Assembly (NCBI GenBank): GCA_903835235.1
Contig: CAILMF010000008.1
Coordinates: 90,043-154,042 of the forward strand
Length of the DNA: 64,000 nucleotides
DNA from: an uncultured Rhodospirillales bacterium
GTDB lineage: Bacteria; Pseudomonadota; Alphaproteobacteria; Acetobacterales; Acetobacteraceae
Direction: 5' to 3'
Below, one piece after another: positions 8,492-19,221 of the stretch. Position numbers and translations under genes: made by a program. The notes beneath the pieces were generated by a model that worked only from the letters and a program-made list of their open reading frames with translations, made no database searches and had not been told where the DNA came from. Position 1 is the first letter of the stretch. The number at the start of each line of letters is the position of its first letter.

Positions 8492-9232
8492 CTAGTCGGC
8501 GGCGTCCGGAAGATGCTCGTCATGCATCCGATCGTAGGCGTCGCGCACCACCCGGTAGCATTCGCAGGAAGCCTGCTCCAGCCGGGGCCGATCCAGTACG
8601 GTCATGGTGCCCCGTTCGTAGCGCACGATGCCTGCAGCCTGCAGCGCCGCGGCCGCCACCGAGACACCTGCCCTGCGCACCCCCAGCATCATCGCCAGCA
8701 GTTCATGCGTCATGCGAAAGCATGGGCTGCCCAGCCTGTCCTGGGCCATCAGCAGCCAGCGCGCCAGCCGCTGCGGCACCTGGTGCCGGCCGTTGCAAAC
8801 AGCGGTGCGTGCCACCTGGCCGAGAAATCCCAGCACGAAGCGCATCAATACCGCTTTCAGAATAGGGTCGGCCGCCAGCGCCTTGCGAAACGAGGCGGCG
8901 CTCAGGCACAGGGCAGTGCCAGCCGCCTGCACCATGGCCTCCTGGTCGTCGAACTCGGCGCCAAGCAACACCGGCAGGCCAACCATCCCCTCGTAGCCGA
9001 TCAGCCCCACCTCCACCATCTCGCCGTCGGCCAGCACCCCAACCATGGAAACCAGGCCGGTTTCCGGAAAATAGATGGTCGTGACGGGCAGATGCACGGG
9101 GTGCAGCACCTGACCCAACTCCAGGGCAACCAGGCTGAGCCGAGGCAACAGCAGGGCAAGGCTCTGGGCGGGCAGGGCCCGCAGCAGGGTATTCCGCGGC
9201 AAGGGCGCGACGACATCGCAACTGAAAGTCAT
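8492..9232 (-). CDS. Crp/Fnr-family transcriptional regulator
   Basis: This 246-residue cytosolic regulator has an N-terminal cyclic-nucleotide-binding-type beta roll (LVSMVGVLADGEMVEVGLIGYEG near 60-80) and a C-terminal winged helix (THELLAMMLGVRRAGVSVAAAALQAAG near 174-200). No FNR-type N-terminal cysteine cluster is present, so an Fe-S oxygen sensor is unlikely. The effector is unknown; this short class is abundant in alphaproteobacteria and often answers to stress or light. It is transcribed alone, convergent to the SOS-boxed gene and downstream of a receiver-like gene. Confidence 0.85.
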   Translation of the reverse strand: MTFSCDVVAPLPRNTLLRALPAQSLALLLPRLSLVALELGQVLHPVHLPVTTIYFPETGLVSMVGVLADGEMVEVGLIGYEGMVGLPVLLGAEFDDQEAMVQAAGTALCLSAASFRKALAADPILKAVLMRFVLGFLGQVARTAVCNGRHQVPQRLARWLLMAQDRLGSPCFRMTHELLAMMLGVRRAGVSVAAAALQAAGIVRYERGTMTVLDRPRLEQASCECYRVVRDAYDRMHDEHLPDAAD

Positions 9233-9383
9233 TGGTCCTGCTGCTGCGGCCTACCGGGAGGTGACCCCTCCCCCACGCGCCCGTGCCGACTTGAACCCGA
9301 CGCCTCTCACTATATGGGGCGCCCGGCCCCCAGGTCGGTACTGCATCGTACGTTCGTGAAACCCGGCGGCCGTTTGCGGTCGA

Positions 9384-9737
9384 TCACGCGCTCAGCGCGG
9401 CACGGAGACCCTCGACCAGGGCCTGCGCGCCGTATGGCTTCGGCAGCACAACCAGGCCCGCGTCGCAGCCTTGCCCGGGTTCACCATCGATGACGATCGG
9501 AATGCCGCGCGCCCGCAGCGCCGCGATCACCGCGGCACATCCCCCGCCCAGAACATATCGGTCAACCAAGGCAACATTGCCGCGCCGGTCTGGCAGGGCC
9601 GATATGGCTTGCAATGCCACTGCCGGGCCATCCACCAGAATCACCTCGGCAACGCCGGCGCGAAGCAACACGGCTTCTATCAGGACGCCCAGGTGTTCAG
9701 ATTCATCAATAACAAGCACGTGGGTCGGGGAAACCAT
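9384..9737 (-). CDS. Degenerate single-domain response-regulator receiver
   Basis: This 117-residue protein folds like a CheY-type receiver by its residues: an acidic pair (D11, E12 in LVIDES), a phospho-acceptor candidate D59 in VALVDRYV and the conserved lysine K100 in VLPKPYG. The Thr/Ser that normally follows beta-4 is not evident: the strand reads IPIVIDGEPG, with Asp84 near that place. Phosphorylation switching may therefore be altered. It has no output domain and no adjacent kinase. The minus-strand Crp gene follows after 151 bp, which suggests but does not prove co-expression. Confidence 0.7.
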   Translation of the reverse strand: MVSPTHVLVIDESEHLGVLIEAVLLRAGVAEVILVDGPAVALQAISALPDRRGNVALVDRYVLGGGCAAVIAALRARGIPIVIDGEPGQGCDAGLVVLPKPYGAQALVEGLRAALSA

Positions 9738-9850
9738 GGTCCAGCCCTGCTTTTTGGTTCACCCAAAGTTGGTGAAATCGGCAGGGGAATGTCGGTACGC
9801 AATCGTGCGCCTGGCACTGAAACTTTTGAATCAGCGAACCAATCGGCCAC

Positions 9851-11622
9851 TCAAACCACCCGCGCGGCGTCCACCACGTGGAAGCAGGCAGTCACATCGT
9901 CGTTCCAGCGCTCGGCGCGCAGTTGCCCGGCCAGGTGCAGCGGCAGCCGCTCGCCCGAAAGCAGCGCGTCGGCCAGCGGGCCTTCCTTGGCGCGGAAGCA
10001 AATCGCCTTCAGCCGTCCGCCGGCCTCGCCTTCAAGATAGGCGCGCACCGTCGCGCCTTCCTTGCCCACGCGGTCGGCCCGCACCACGCGGCAGCGCGGC
10101 AGCACGAAGATCGGTTCCTCATTGCCGGACCCAAACGGCGCCAGCCGCTCCACCTGGCGCGCCAGGTCGGTGGTTGCCGCCGGCACGGTCACGCTGCCTT
10201 CCACCACCAGGTCGGCGGCGCCGGCCAGGCCACCCGCCAGCGCCAGGCGCTCATTCAGAAAGTCGTGCAGCGCCTGCTGCTTGCCCACGGCAAAGCCGAA
10301 CCCCGCGGCCATGGCATGCCCGCCGCCGCTCACCAGCAGCCCCAGCTGCCGGGCCGCGATCACCGCCGCGCCCAAATCCTGCCCGGCCACCGACCGCCCG
10401 CTGCCCTTGCCGAAGCCGGCCGCCAGCCCGGCCACGCAGGCGGGACGATTGTACTTTTCCTTCAGCCGCCCGGCGACAATGCCCACCACGCCGGGGTGCC
10501 AGCCTTCGCCGGCAACCAGCAGCACCGGCATGCCCGCCGCCGCCTGCGCCTCCGCCATCTCGAAGGCGGTGCCCAGCACATCGGCCTCCACCTCCTGCCG
10601 GCGCTTGTTCACCGCGTCCAGCCGCTCGGCCATCTCGCGCGCCTCAACGGGGTCGTCGCACAGCAGCAGCCGCATGCCCAAATCCGGCTCATCGATCCGC
10701 CCCGCGGCATTTATCCGCGGCCCCAGCACAAAGCCGAGGGAATGCGCGGAAGGCGCCTCCCGCACCAGGCCCACATCCAGCAGCGCCGCCACGCCGGCAT
10801 GGCCGCGCCGCGCCATCACCTTCAGCCCCTGCGCCACCAAGGCGCGGTTCACCCCGGTCAGCGGCATCACGTCGCACACAGTCGCCAGCGCCACGATATC
10901 CAGCAGGTCCAGAAGCTTCGGCTCCTCCCGGGTCTGGAACCAGCCCTGCCGCCGCAGCAGCCGATGCGTCGCCACCATGGCCAGAAACGCCACGCCGGCC
11001 GCGCACAGGTGCTTCAGCCCGCTGCTGCAATCCAGCCGGTTCGGGTTCACCACCGCCCGCACCGGCGGCACCGCGCCCTCGGCCTTGTGATGGTCCAGCA
11101 CCACCACATCCGCCTCGCCCTGCGCCACCGCCAGGGCCTCATGCGCCGCCACGCCGCAATCGACGCAGACAATCAGCGTGGCACCGCGCGCCAGCAATTC
11201 CCGAATCGCGCCGGCATTGGGGCCATAGCCCTCCTTCAGCCGGTCGGGGACATAATGCGTCACCTCACAGCCGAGCATCCGCAGCGCCCGCACCATCAGC
11301 GCGCCGCTGCACGCCCCGTCCACGTCATAGTCGCCGAACACCGCCACCTGTTCGCCGGTGCGCACCGCATGCGCCAGGCGCTGCGCCGCATTGTCCATGT
11401 CCATGAGGATGGACGGATCGGGCAGCAACGCCCGCAGCGTCGGCTCCAGAAAATCCTGCGCCGCATCCAGCCCGATGCCGCGCGCGGCCAGCAGCCGGCC
11501 GACCACTTCCGGTACTTCCAGCCGCTGGGAGATCGCCAGGCCGACGCGCTGGTCGCCCTCGCGCCAGACCCAGCGCCTGCCGGAGACGCTGGCCTCAACC
11601 CCCAATACGGCGCCGGGCTGGA

Positions 11623-11626
<4 letters not shown>
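9851..11626 (-). CDS. recJ: Single-stranded-DNA-specific exonuclease RecJ
   Basis: RecJ degrades single-stranded DNA 5' to 3' in recombination and mismatch repair. I start it at a TTG at 11626, which overlaps the glpX stop (TTGA), giving 591 residues, the usual RecJ length, with the family-typical opening LGVEASVSGRRWV. The DHH phosphoesterase motifs are present: VFGDYDVDGACSGALM, VCVDCG and VVLDHHKAEG, followed by the DHHA1 region (INAAGRIDEPDLGMRLLL, GWHPGVVGIVAGRL, SGGGHAMAAGF). The order alaC-hom-glpX-recJ on one strand is widely conserved in alphaproteobacteria. The start codon is the least certain part. Confidence 0.9.
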
Positions 11627-12618
<992 letters not shown>

Positions 12619-12715
12619 GGGAAGCCTCCGTATGCGTTCCCACGACCCTACACCGCGCGGGGAGTCGCCGGAAGCACTCCCTACGGCAGTGTTATGTCGG
12701 ATCCTGTCGCCGACC

Positions 12716-14005
12716 TCAGGCCGGCTCGATCCGGATCAGCACCGGCTTCTCCATCACCGCGGCCAGTTCCTCGATCCGCGCGATCGCAGCGCGCATCCCG
12801 GCTTCCTCGCATTCATGCGTGGTCAGCACCACCGGCACCGCCTCGCCGGGCGCGCGGCCGCGTTGCAGCATGCTCTCCAGGCTGATGCTGTGGTCGCGCA
12901 GCACGCCGGTCACGTCGGCGATGACGCCGGGGCGGTCCACCACCATCAGGCGCAGGTAGTAGCAGCCGGTATGCGCCGCCATCGGCACGCTGGGCACCGC
13001 CGCCAGCGCCCCGGCCGCACTGCCCCACACCGGGGTGAAGCGGCCACGGGCAATGTCGATCACATCCGCCACCACCGCGCTGGCGGTCGGGCCGGCGCCG
13101 GCGCCGCGGCCCTGCAGCACCACGCGGCCGACGAAGTCACCCTCGGCCACCACGGCGTTGAACACGCCATCCACCCGCGCGATCGGCGCCGCCTGCGGCA
13201 CCATGCAGGGATGGACACGGGTAGAAATCCCCGCCTCGGTCCGCTGCGCAATGCCCAGCAGCTTGATGCGGTAGCCCAGTTCCTCCGCCATCTGGAAATC
13301 CAGCGCGGAGACCTGGCGGATGCCCTCGACATGCACGCTGGCGAAATCCACCGGGCGGCCGAAGGCCAGCGCGGCCAGGATCGCCAGCTTGTGCGCGGCG
13401 TCCACGCCGTCGATGTCGAAGCTGGGGTCAGCCTCGGCGTAGCCAAGCTTCTGCGCCTCGGCCAGCACATCGGCGAATTCGCGCTTCTGCTCGCGCATCG
13501 TGGTCAGGATGTAGTTGCAGGTGCCGTTGAGGATGCCGGCCACGCGCGACAGGTTGTTCGCCGCCAGGCCTTCCCGCAGCGCCTTGATCGCGGGGATGCC
13601 GCCGGCCACCGCGGCCTCGAAGGCCAGGGGCGTGTCGCCGGCCAGCTCCGCCAGGCTGGCGCCATGCACCGCCAGCAGCGCCTTGTTGGCGGTGACCACC
13701 GGCTTGCCGGCACGCAGCGCGGCTTCCACCAGCGCGCGGGCCGGTCCCTCGCTGCCGCCGATGCACTCGACAACCACGTCCACGCCGGCATCGCCGGCCA
13801 GCGCCACGGGGTCGTCGTACCAGCGCAGGCCCGCCACGTTCACGCCGCGGTCGCGCCCGCGTTCCCGCGCGGAGACCGCCACCACCGCCACCGGCCGCCC
13901 GGCGCGGGCCGCCACCACATCGGCATTGTCGGCCAGCAGCTTCAGCACGCCGGCACCCACGGTGCCCAGCCCGGCCACGCCGAGCGTCAGGGGACGCATG
14001 CTCAT
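12716..14005 (-). CDS. hom: Homoserine dehydrogenase
   Basis: The protein reduces aspartate semialdehyde to homoserine with NAD(P)H, on the way to threonine and methionine. Its 429 residues show the nucleotide-binding GVAGLGTVGAGV at 9-20, the catalytic segment with NGTCNYIL and the conserved AEADPSFDIDGVDAAHKLAIL, and a C-terminal ACT domain (YYLRLMVVDRPGVIADVTGVL) for allosteric control, probably by threonine. It overlaps the upstream aminotransferase by four bases (ATGA), so the pair is co-translated. Confidence 0.96.
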   Translation of the reverse strand: MSMRPLTLGVAGLGTVGAGVLKLLADNADVVAARAGRPVAVVAVSARERGRDRGVNVAGLRWYDDPVALAGDAGVDVVVECIGGSEGPARALVEAALRAGKPVVTANKALLAVHGASLAELAGDTPLAFEAAVAGGIPAIKALREGLAANNLSRVAGILNGTCNYILTTMREQKREFADVLAEAQKLGYAEADPSFDIDGVDAAHKLAILAALAFGRPVDFASVHVEGIRQVSALDFQMAEELGYRIKLLGIAQRTEAGISTRVHPCMVPQAAPIARVDGVFNAVVAEGDFVGRVVLQGRGAGAGPTASAVVADVIDIARGRFTPVWGSAAGALAAVPSVPMAAHTGCYYLRLMVVDRPGVIADVTGVLRDHSISLESMLQRGRAPGEAVPVVLTTHECEEAGMRAAIARIEELAAVMEKPVLIRIEPA

Positions 14006-15246
14006 TGTGCCGCCAGCTCCACCTCGGGCAACGCAGGGCCGTCGCTGCCATGCAGCGCGGGACCAGCGTTATCCACCGCCATGAAGCTGCGGATGCCCCG
14101 CAGCGCCTGGCGAATGCGGTGGTTGTTCTCCACCAGGGCGATGCGGACATGACCATCGCCATGCTCGCCGAAGCCCAGGCCCGGGGCCACCGCCACCTTG
14201 GCCTTGGCCATCAGCAGCTTGCTGAACTCGACGCTGCCGAGATGGCGGAACTTCTCGGGGATCGGCGCCCAGATGAACATGGACCCCTCGGGCGAAGGCA
14301 CGTCCCAGCCGGCCTGGTGCAGCCCCTTCACCAGCAGGTCGCGGCGTTCCTTGTACAGCACGCGCATCTCGGCAACGCTGTCCTGCGGGCCGTTCAGCGC
14401 GGCGGCGGCGGCGATCTGGATCGGCGCGAAGGCACCGTAGTCCAGGTAGCTTTTGACGCGGGTCAGCGCCGCGATCAGCCGCTGGTTGCCGGCGGCAAAG
14501 CCCATGCGCCAGCCCGGCATGTTATACGTTTTGGACAGGCTGGTGAACTCGACGCAGACATCCATCGCCCCCGGCACTTCCAGCACGCTGGGCGGCGGCG
14601 TCTCGCCGAAATACAGCTCGGCATAGGCCAGGTCGCTCAGGATGTAGAGCTCGTGCTTGCGGCACAGCGCCACCAGCTCGCGGTAGAACTCAATCGAAGC
14701 CAGGTGCGCGGTCGGGTTGCTGGGGAAGTTCACGATGACCGCGGTCGGCTTCGGCACGGAATGCCGCACCGCGCGGTCGATCGCCTGCAGCATCTCGTCA
14801 TCCGGCGTGCAGGGCAGGCTGCGCACGCTGGCGCCGGCGATGATGAAGCCGAATTGGTGGATCGGGTAGCTGGGGTTCGGCACCAGGATGGTATCGCCGG
14901 GGCTGCTGATGGCCTGGGCCAGGTTGGCCAGGCCCTCCTTGCTGCCCAGCGTGGCGACAACCTCGGTCTCCGGGTCCAGCTTCACGCCGAAGCGACGGTC
15001 GTAATAGCCGGCCAGGGCCTTGCGCAGCCCCGGGATGCCCTTGGACATGCTGTAGCGGTGGGTGCGCGGGTCCTGCACCGCCTCGATCAGCTTGGCGACG
15101 ATATGCGGCGGCGTCGGGCTGTCCGGGTTGCCCATGCCGAGGTCGACGATATCCTCCGCTGCTGCCCGCGCCTTGGCCTTGGCCGCGTTCACCTCGGCGA
15201 ACACGTAGGGCGGCAGGCGGCGGATGCGGTGGAATTCCTCGGTCAT
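14002..15246 (-). CDS. alaC: AlaC-type class I/II aminotransferase
   Basis: This 414-residue PLP enzyme belongs to fold-type I. The Schiff-base lysine is K239 in SLSKTYNMPGWRMGF; other pocket motifs are VDLGMGNPDSPTPP, NPSYPIHQFGF and NFPSNPTA. The closest known types are AlaC (glutamate-pyruvate aminotransferase) and LL-diaminopimelate-like aminotransferases. Coupling to hom by a 4-bp overlap is the usual alphaproteobacterial arrangement and points to aspartate-family or alanine metabolism. The exact amino donor is not decidable from sequence alone. The C-terminus continues about 25 residues past the usual end (ALHGSDGPALPEVELAAQ). Confidence 0.88.
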   Translation of the reverse strand: MTEEFHRIRRLPPYVFAEVNAAKAKARAAAEDIVDLGMGNPDSPTPPHIVAKLIEAVQDPRTHRYSMSKGIPGLRKALAGYYDRRFGVKLDPETEVVATLGSKEGLANLAQAISSPGDTILVPNPSYPIHQFGFIIAGASVRSLPCTPDDEMLQAIDRAVRHSVPKPTAVIVNFPSNPTAHLASIEFYRELVALCRKHELYILSDLAYAELYFGETPPPSVLEVPGAMDVCVEFTSLSKTYNMPGWRMGFAAGNQRLIAALTRVKSYLDYGAFAPIQIAAAAALNGPQDSVAEMRVLYKERRDLLVKGLHQAGWDVPSPEGSMFIWAPIPEKFRHLGSVEFSKLLMAKAKVAVAPGLGFGEHGDGHVRIALVENNHRIRQALRGIRSFMAVDNAGPALHGSDGPALPEVELAAQ

Positions 15247-15345
15247 CTTACGGGTCCGTGCGGGTTGGCCCGGCCGGTATCCGGCTCGGGGCCGGCACGT
15301 ATAAAGCGGTTTGCCCGCCAGCGGTATCGCCGCGACGCGAAAAAC

Positions 15346-15909
15346 CTATTGCAGGCGCGGCAGCGGCGGCGGGGCCGCCAGCAGGTCCGGCGTCGGGCCG
15401 GCCGGCACCTCGCCTGGCTCGGGCAAGGGGGCCGTGCTGCCGGGGGCGGCGCCGGGCAGGGCCTGCACCCCGCCGGGCAGCACCCAGGGCACGGCGACGG
15501 CGCCGGCCAGCCGCGGCGGTTCCGGTGGTGCGGCCGGCACGGGTGGAGTGCCGGGGGCCTCGGCCTCGGCCGGCGGTGCCGGAATGTCGCGCGGTGCCAG
15601 CGGTTGCAGGCTGCGGGCGCGGTCGGCCTCCAGCGTCGCCGTCAGGCCGGCGCGGGTCTTGGCATCCGGCCGCTCCGGCCGCGGCGGCACCGTGCCCAGG
15701 CTGGGATAGGGCCGGTCCATGCCGGGCGGGCGTTCGCGCCCGGCATCGATGTCGCCGGTCACCTCGTCATAGATCACGAAGGGGTCGATCTCGCGCGGGA
15801 TACCGCAGCCGGCCAAGGGGCAGGCCAGCGCCAGCGCCAGGGCAGCCGCCGCCGGCCGGGGCCAGCAAGCCCGCCCTGCGCTGCTGCGGTTCACCCGTTC
15901 CGGCCCCAC
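15346..15909 (-). CDS. Proline-rich lipoprotein, unknown function
   Basis: I do not recognise a function. The 187-residue protein has an N-terminal signal ending in a lipobox (PLAGC, Cys near 35) and a conserved-looking block after it (IDPFVIYDEVTGDIDAGRERPPGMDR cannot be matched to a named domain). The C-terminal two thirds are low-complexity Pro/Ala (PAPPAEAEAPGTPPVPAAPP). It is probably an outer- or inner-membrane-anchored lipoprotein. It lies 99 bp upstream of alaC on the same strand and divergent from phaC. Confidence 0.65.
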   Translation of the reverse strand: MGPERVNRSSAGRACWPRPAAAALALALACPLAGCGIPREIDPFVIYDEVTGDIDAGRERPPGMDRPYPSLGTVPPRPERPDAKTRAGLTATLEADRARSLQPLAPRDIPAPPAEAEAPGTPPVPAAPPEPPRLAGAVAVPWVLPGGVQALPGAAPGSTAPLPEPGEVPAGPTPDLLAAPPPLPRLQ

Positions 15910-16062
15910 CTGCGGTTCCCCTTCGCCCCGATCACGCCAGGGTTAGCGCGGATGCCCGGCCGGGGAAAGCCGGCCCGGGCCGGCGGCGGGGTTGAACGGC
16001 GCCGCGGCTTGGCGCATGTGGTCAGGCAAATAGAGGACCGTGCCAACCGCGCGGGACGCCAC

Positions 16063-17880
16063 ATGGCCGAAAAACCGCCTGTCGAACCGCCGCAGTTCCG
16101 CCTGCCCGACCCGGCGCTGGTCACCCGCACCATGGCCGAGGTGGCCGAGCGCGGCCAGCGCATCGTCGGCGACTTCCTGAAGCGCCAGGCCGAAGGCGGT
16201 TCCTCGCCGGACCCGCTGAACCTGGGCGGCGCCTTCATGGAGATGACGGCGCGGCTGATGGCCAATCCGGCCCGCCTGGTGCAGGCGCAGCTGGGCTTCT
16301 GGCAGGACTACCTGACGCTGTGGCAACACACCGCGCGCCGCATGATGGGCGAGGCGACGCCGCCGGTGGTGGCGGAGGACCCGAAGGACCGCCGCTTCAA
16401 GGACGATGCCTGGCGCGAGAACGAGGTCTTCGACTTCATCAAGCAGAGCTACCTGCTGAGCGCCCGCTACTTCCAGAACGTGGCCGGCAGCGCCGATGGC
16501 ATGAACGCCAAATCCGCCCAGAAGGTGGATTTCTACACTCGGCAATTCGTCGACGCGATGAGCCCCAGCAACTTCCTGATGACCAACCCGGAAGTGCTGC
16601 GCAAAACCGCGGAAACCGGCGGCGAGAACCTGCTGAAGGGCCTCTCCCACCTGCTGGCGGACCTGGAGCGCGGCAAGGGCCAGCTGCGCATCAGCATGAC
16701 CGACGACAGCAAGTTCAAGATGGGCGAGAACATCGCGATCTCCCCCGGCAAGGTCGTGTTCCAGAACGACCTGATGCAGCTGATCCAGTACACGCCGGCC
16801 ACCAAGGAAGTCTTCAAGCGACCGCTGCTGATCTTCCCGCCCTGGATCAACAAGTTCTACATCCTGGACCTGCGGCCCAGGAACTCCTTCGTCAAATGGG
16901 CGGTGGAACAGGGCCACACGGTGTTCATGGTGTCCTGGGTGAACCCGGACGAGCACCTGGCCCAGAAGGGCTTCGACGCCTACATGACGGAAGGCGTCTA
17001 CGCCGCGCTGGACGCGGTGGAAAAGGCCACCGGCGAGCGCGAGGTGAATGCCATCGGCTATTGCCTGGGCGGCACGCTGCTGGCCACCACCCTGGCGCAT
17101 ATGGCGGCGAAGGGCATCGACCGGATCAAGACCGCGACCTTCTTCGTGACCATGACCGACTTCGAGGAAGCCGGTGAGCTTGGCGTCTTCATCGACGAGG
17201 AACAGCTGAAGGCGCTTGAGGAGAAGATGAACAAGCGCGGCTTCCTCGACGGTGCCGAGATGGCCAGCACCTTCAACATGCTGCGCGCCAACGACCTGAT
17301 CTGGTCCTTCGTGGTCAACAACTACCTGCTGGGGCAGGAGCCCTTCCCGTTCGACCTGCTGTACTGGAACGACGACAGCACCCGCATGCCCGCGAAGATG
17401 CACAGCTTCTACCTGCGGCGGATGTACCAGGCCAACGACCTGGTGAAGCCGGGCGCGATCACGCTGCTGGGGGAGAAGATCGACCTGCGCAACATCAAGG
17501 TGCCGGCCTACTTCATCAGCACGCGGGAAGACCACATCGCGCCGTGGAAAAGCACCTATCGCGGCACCCAGGTGCTGGGCGGGCCGGTGCGCTTCGTACT
17601 GGCGGCGTCAGGCCACATCGCCGGCGTGGTGAACCCGCCGGACAGCGGCAAGTACAGCCACTGGATCAACGACACGCTGCCGCCGACACCGGATGAATGG
17701 TTCGCCGGCGCCACGGAACTGGCCGGCAGCTGGTGGCCGGACTGGCACCGCTGGGTCAGCGCCCAGGGGAGCAAGGATGGGGCGCCGGAGAAGGTGGCGG
17801 CGCGGGTGCCCGGCAAGGGCAAGCTGAAGGCGCTGGAGGACGCGCCGGGCAGCTATGTGGCGGTGATGGCGAGTGACTGA
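16063..17880 (+). CDS. phaC: Class I poly(3-hydroxyalkanoate) synthase
   Basis: PhaC polymerises (R)-3-hydroxyacyl-CoA into polyester storage granules. The 605-residue protein has the PhaC N-terminal domain (DPLNLGGAFMEMTARLM, FWQDYLTLW, RFKDDAWRENEVFDFIKQSYLL) and the alpha/beta-hydrolase core. The nucleophile is Cys334 in the lipase-like box GYCLGG, with Asp in TREDHIAPW and His in ASGHIAGVVNPP as the other triad members. The length is normal for class I. It is a single gene here: phaA, phaB, phaR and phasins are absent, so regulation lies elsewhere. A hairpin follows the stop. Confidence 0.96.
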   Translation: MAEKPPVEPPQFRLPDPALVTRTMAEVAERGQRIVGDFLKRQAEGGSSPDPLNLGGAFMEMTARLMANPARLVQAQLGFWQDYLTLWQHTARRMMGEATPPVVAEDPKDRRFKDDAWRENEVFDFIKQSYLLSARYFQNVAGSADGMNAKSAQKVDFYTRQFVDAMSPSNFLMTNPEVLRKTAETGGENLLKGLSHLLADLERGKGQLRISMTDDSKFKMGENIAISPGKVVFQNDLMQLIQYTPATKEVFKRPLLIFPPWINKFYILDLRPRNSFVKWAVEQGHTVFMVSWVNPDEHLAQKGFDAYMTEGVYAALDAVEKATGEREVNAIGYCLGGTLLATTLAHMAAKGIDRIKTATFFVTMTDFEEAGELGVFIDEEQLKALEEKMNKRGFLDGAEMASTFNMLRANDLIWSFVVNNYLLGQEPFPFDLLYWNDDSTRMPAKMHSFYLRRMYQANDLVKPGAITLLGEKIDLRNIKVPAYFISTREDHIAPWKSTYRGTQVLGGPVRFVLAASGHIAGVVNPPDSGKYSHWINDTLPPTPDEWFAGATELAGSWWPDWHRWVSAQGSKDGAPEKVAARVPGKGKLKALEDAPGSYVAVMASD

Positions 17881-17902
17881 TGCCGGGCTGGCATGCCGGC
17901 GG

Positions 17903-17924
17903 CGCGGGGCAGCACAGCCCCGCG
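17903..17924. terminator. Bidirectional hairpin between phaC and lipoprotein A
   Basis: A perfect 8-bp stem CGCGGGGC/GCCCCGCG with a 6-nt loop lies between the convergent stops of phaC and the first triplet lipoprotein. It has no strong T-run on either side. Confidence 0.5.
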
Positions 17925-17959
17925 GTCCGGCACGCCGGCCAGTCCGCGGTTGCTGTTTG

Positions 17960-18619
17960 TCAGAACCCGCTGCCCATCCCAAGCCCCGGGGCGCTGCCGC
18001 CGGGCGAGGTGCCGACCTGCATGCCGATGAGGTCCTGGCTGCGGCCCTGCAGCCAGAGCCGGTTGGTATCCATCCGCGCCAGGTCCTGCTGGGCCAGGCT
18101 GGTCGCCGCCGCGGCCTGGGGCAGCGGGCCAGGTTCAGCGAAGCGGCGGACCGAAGCGGCCCCGCCCGGGCGGAACAGCCCCACCGGCAAGGCCGCCGCC
18201 GCCTGATCCGGCTGGCCGGCCCGCAGCGCCCGCGCCACCGCCAGCAGCGCGCGGATCACGCGTTGCGGCTCGGCGCTGTCGTTGACGCCCAGCGCCGCGC
18301 GCAGCTCCTCCCGCGCCAGGCCAAGGCTCATCACCGTGGTCTGCGGCATCGCGGCATAGGCCTCGGACCGCGGCAGCACCATGGAGAGGTACTCCAGCTG
18401 CGCCGCCGCCTGGGCCACCTCGGCCGGCTTCTCCGCCAGGCTCAGCCCGGCATCGGCAAAGGCGGCGGCACTGGCGACAATCGCCGCCCGCACCGGGTCC
18501 GCCAGCTGGCCGGGCTGGTTGCCCGCGCCCAGCTCGGCCGGCGGCGGCGGGGCGGCCGGCGTGCGCAGTTCGGCGCAGCCGGCCAGCACCACCAGCAGCG
18601 GGAGCACAACCCGCCGCAT
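17960..18619 (-). CDS. Lipoprotein A of a tandem paralogous triplet
   Basis: This 219-residue predicted lipoprotein has a short signal and lipobox (VVLAGCAEL, Cys near 15). Its body is helical and alanine-rich and aligns by eye with the next two genes: ADPVRAAIVASAAAFADAG then KPAEVAQAAAQLEYL corresponds to DPMRSAINNSTIAFSN/KPAQAARAVAEMEFL in B. A tail rich in Gly and Ser (GTSPGGSAPGLGMGSGF) follows. The start overlaps the stop of gene B (TGATG), so they are coupled. I do not recognise a named family. Confidence 0.75.
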   Translation of the reverse strand: MRRVVLPLLVVLAGCAELRTPAAPPPPAELGAGNQPGQLADPVRAAIVASAAAFADAGLSLAEKPAEVAQAAAQLEYLSMVLPRSEAYAAMPQTTVMSLGLAREELRAALGVNDSAEPQRVIRALLAVARALRAGQPDQAAAALPVGLFRPGGAASVRRFAEPGPLPQAAAATSLAQQDLARMDTNRLWLQGRSQDLIGMQVGTSPGGSAPGLGMGSGF

Positions 18620-19200
18620 CAGAAGCGGCCGAACCCACTCCGGCGCAGCACGCGGCTGGCTTCCTGCGCGGCCTGGTTGGTCACGGGCAGGTCCGGCAGG
18701 CTGGCCAGCCGGGCCAGGGTGGCCGGGCCGCCCAGGGTGAAGATCGGCTGCGAGAGCACCACCTCGGCCGAGCGGGGCTGGCCGCCCTGCAGCGCGCGCG
18801 CGGCGGCGAACATGCCGTCGATCACGGCCTGCGGCGGGGCGGCAGGGCTGATGCCCAGCGCGCGGCGCCATTCCGCCTGCGCCGACGGAAAGATGGTGCT
18901 GGCGGTGGTGGAGCCACCGGCGCTGCGCGGGTTGGAGGCGATCTCCACCTTCAGGAACTCCATCTCCGCCACCGCACGGGCCGCCTGGGCCGGCTTGCCG
19001 GCCAGCTGGGACCGGTTGGAGAAGGCGATGGTGCTGTTGTTGATGGCGGAGCGCATCGGGTCACCCGCACCGGCATAGGCATCCTCCGGCAAGCTCGCGG
19101 TCTGTTCCACCGGCAGGCCCAGCGAGGACAGCGACGGCAGGGTGCAGGCCCCGAGCCCCAGGGCAAGGAGCAGGCTGGCGGTGGTGGTGAGGCGCGACAT
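18619..19200 (-). CDS. Lipoprotein B of a tandem paralogous triplet
   Basis: This 193-residue predicted lipoprotein has the lipobox LGLGACTLP. I prefer the start at 19200 (MSRLTTTASLLLALG) over one five codons upstream, because AAGGAAC stands at the right distance before it. The core shares the pattern GAGDPMRSAI, LAGKPAQAARAVAEMEFL, WRRALGISPAAPPQAVIDGMFAAARALQGGQP with A and C. It is unknown in function and probably exposed to the periplasm. It ends overlapping gene A and starts 21 bp after gene C. Confidence 0.75.
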   Translation of the reverse strand: MSRLTTTASLLLALGLGACTLPSLSSLGLPVEQTASLPEDAYAGAGDPMRSAINNSTIAFSNRSQLAGKPAQAARAVAEMEFLKVEIASNPRSAGGSTTASTIFPSAQAEWRRALGISPAAPPQAVIDGMFAAARALQGGQPRSAEVVLSQPIFTLGGPATLARLASLPDLPVTNQAAQEASRVLRRSGFGRF

Positions 19201-19221
19201 CGGTAGTTCCTTCATTGGGGC

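Noticed and set aside
14005..17880. A 1291-codon plus-strand frame ending in phaC
   Set aside because: It is antisense to alaC and the lipoprotein until 16063, where phaC with its family N-terminus begins.
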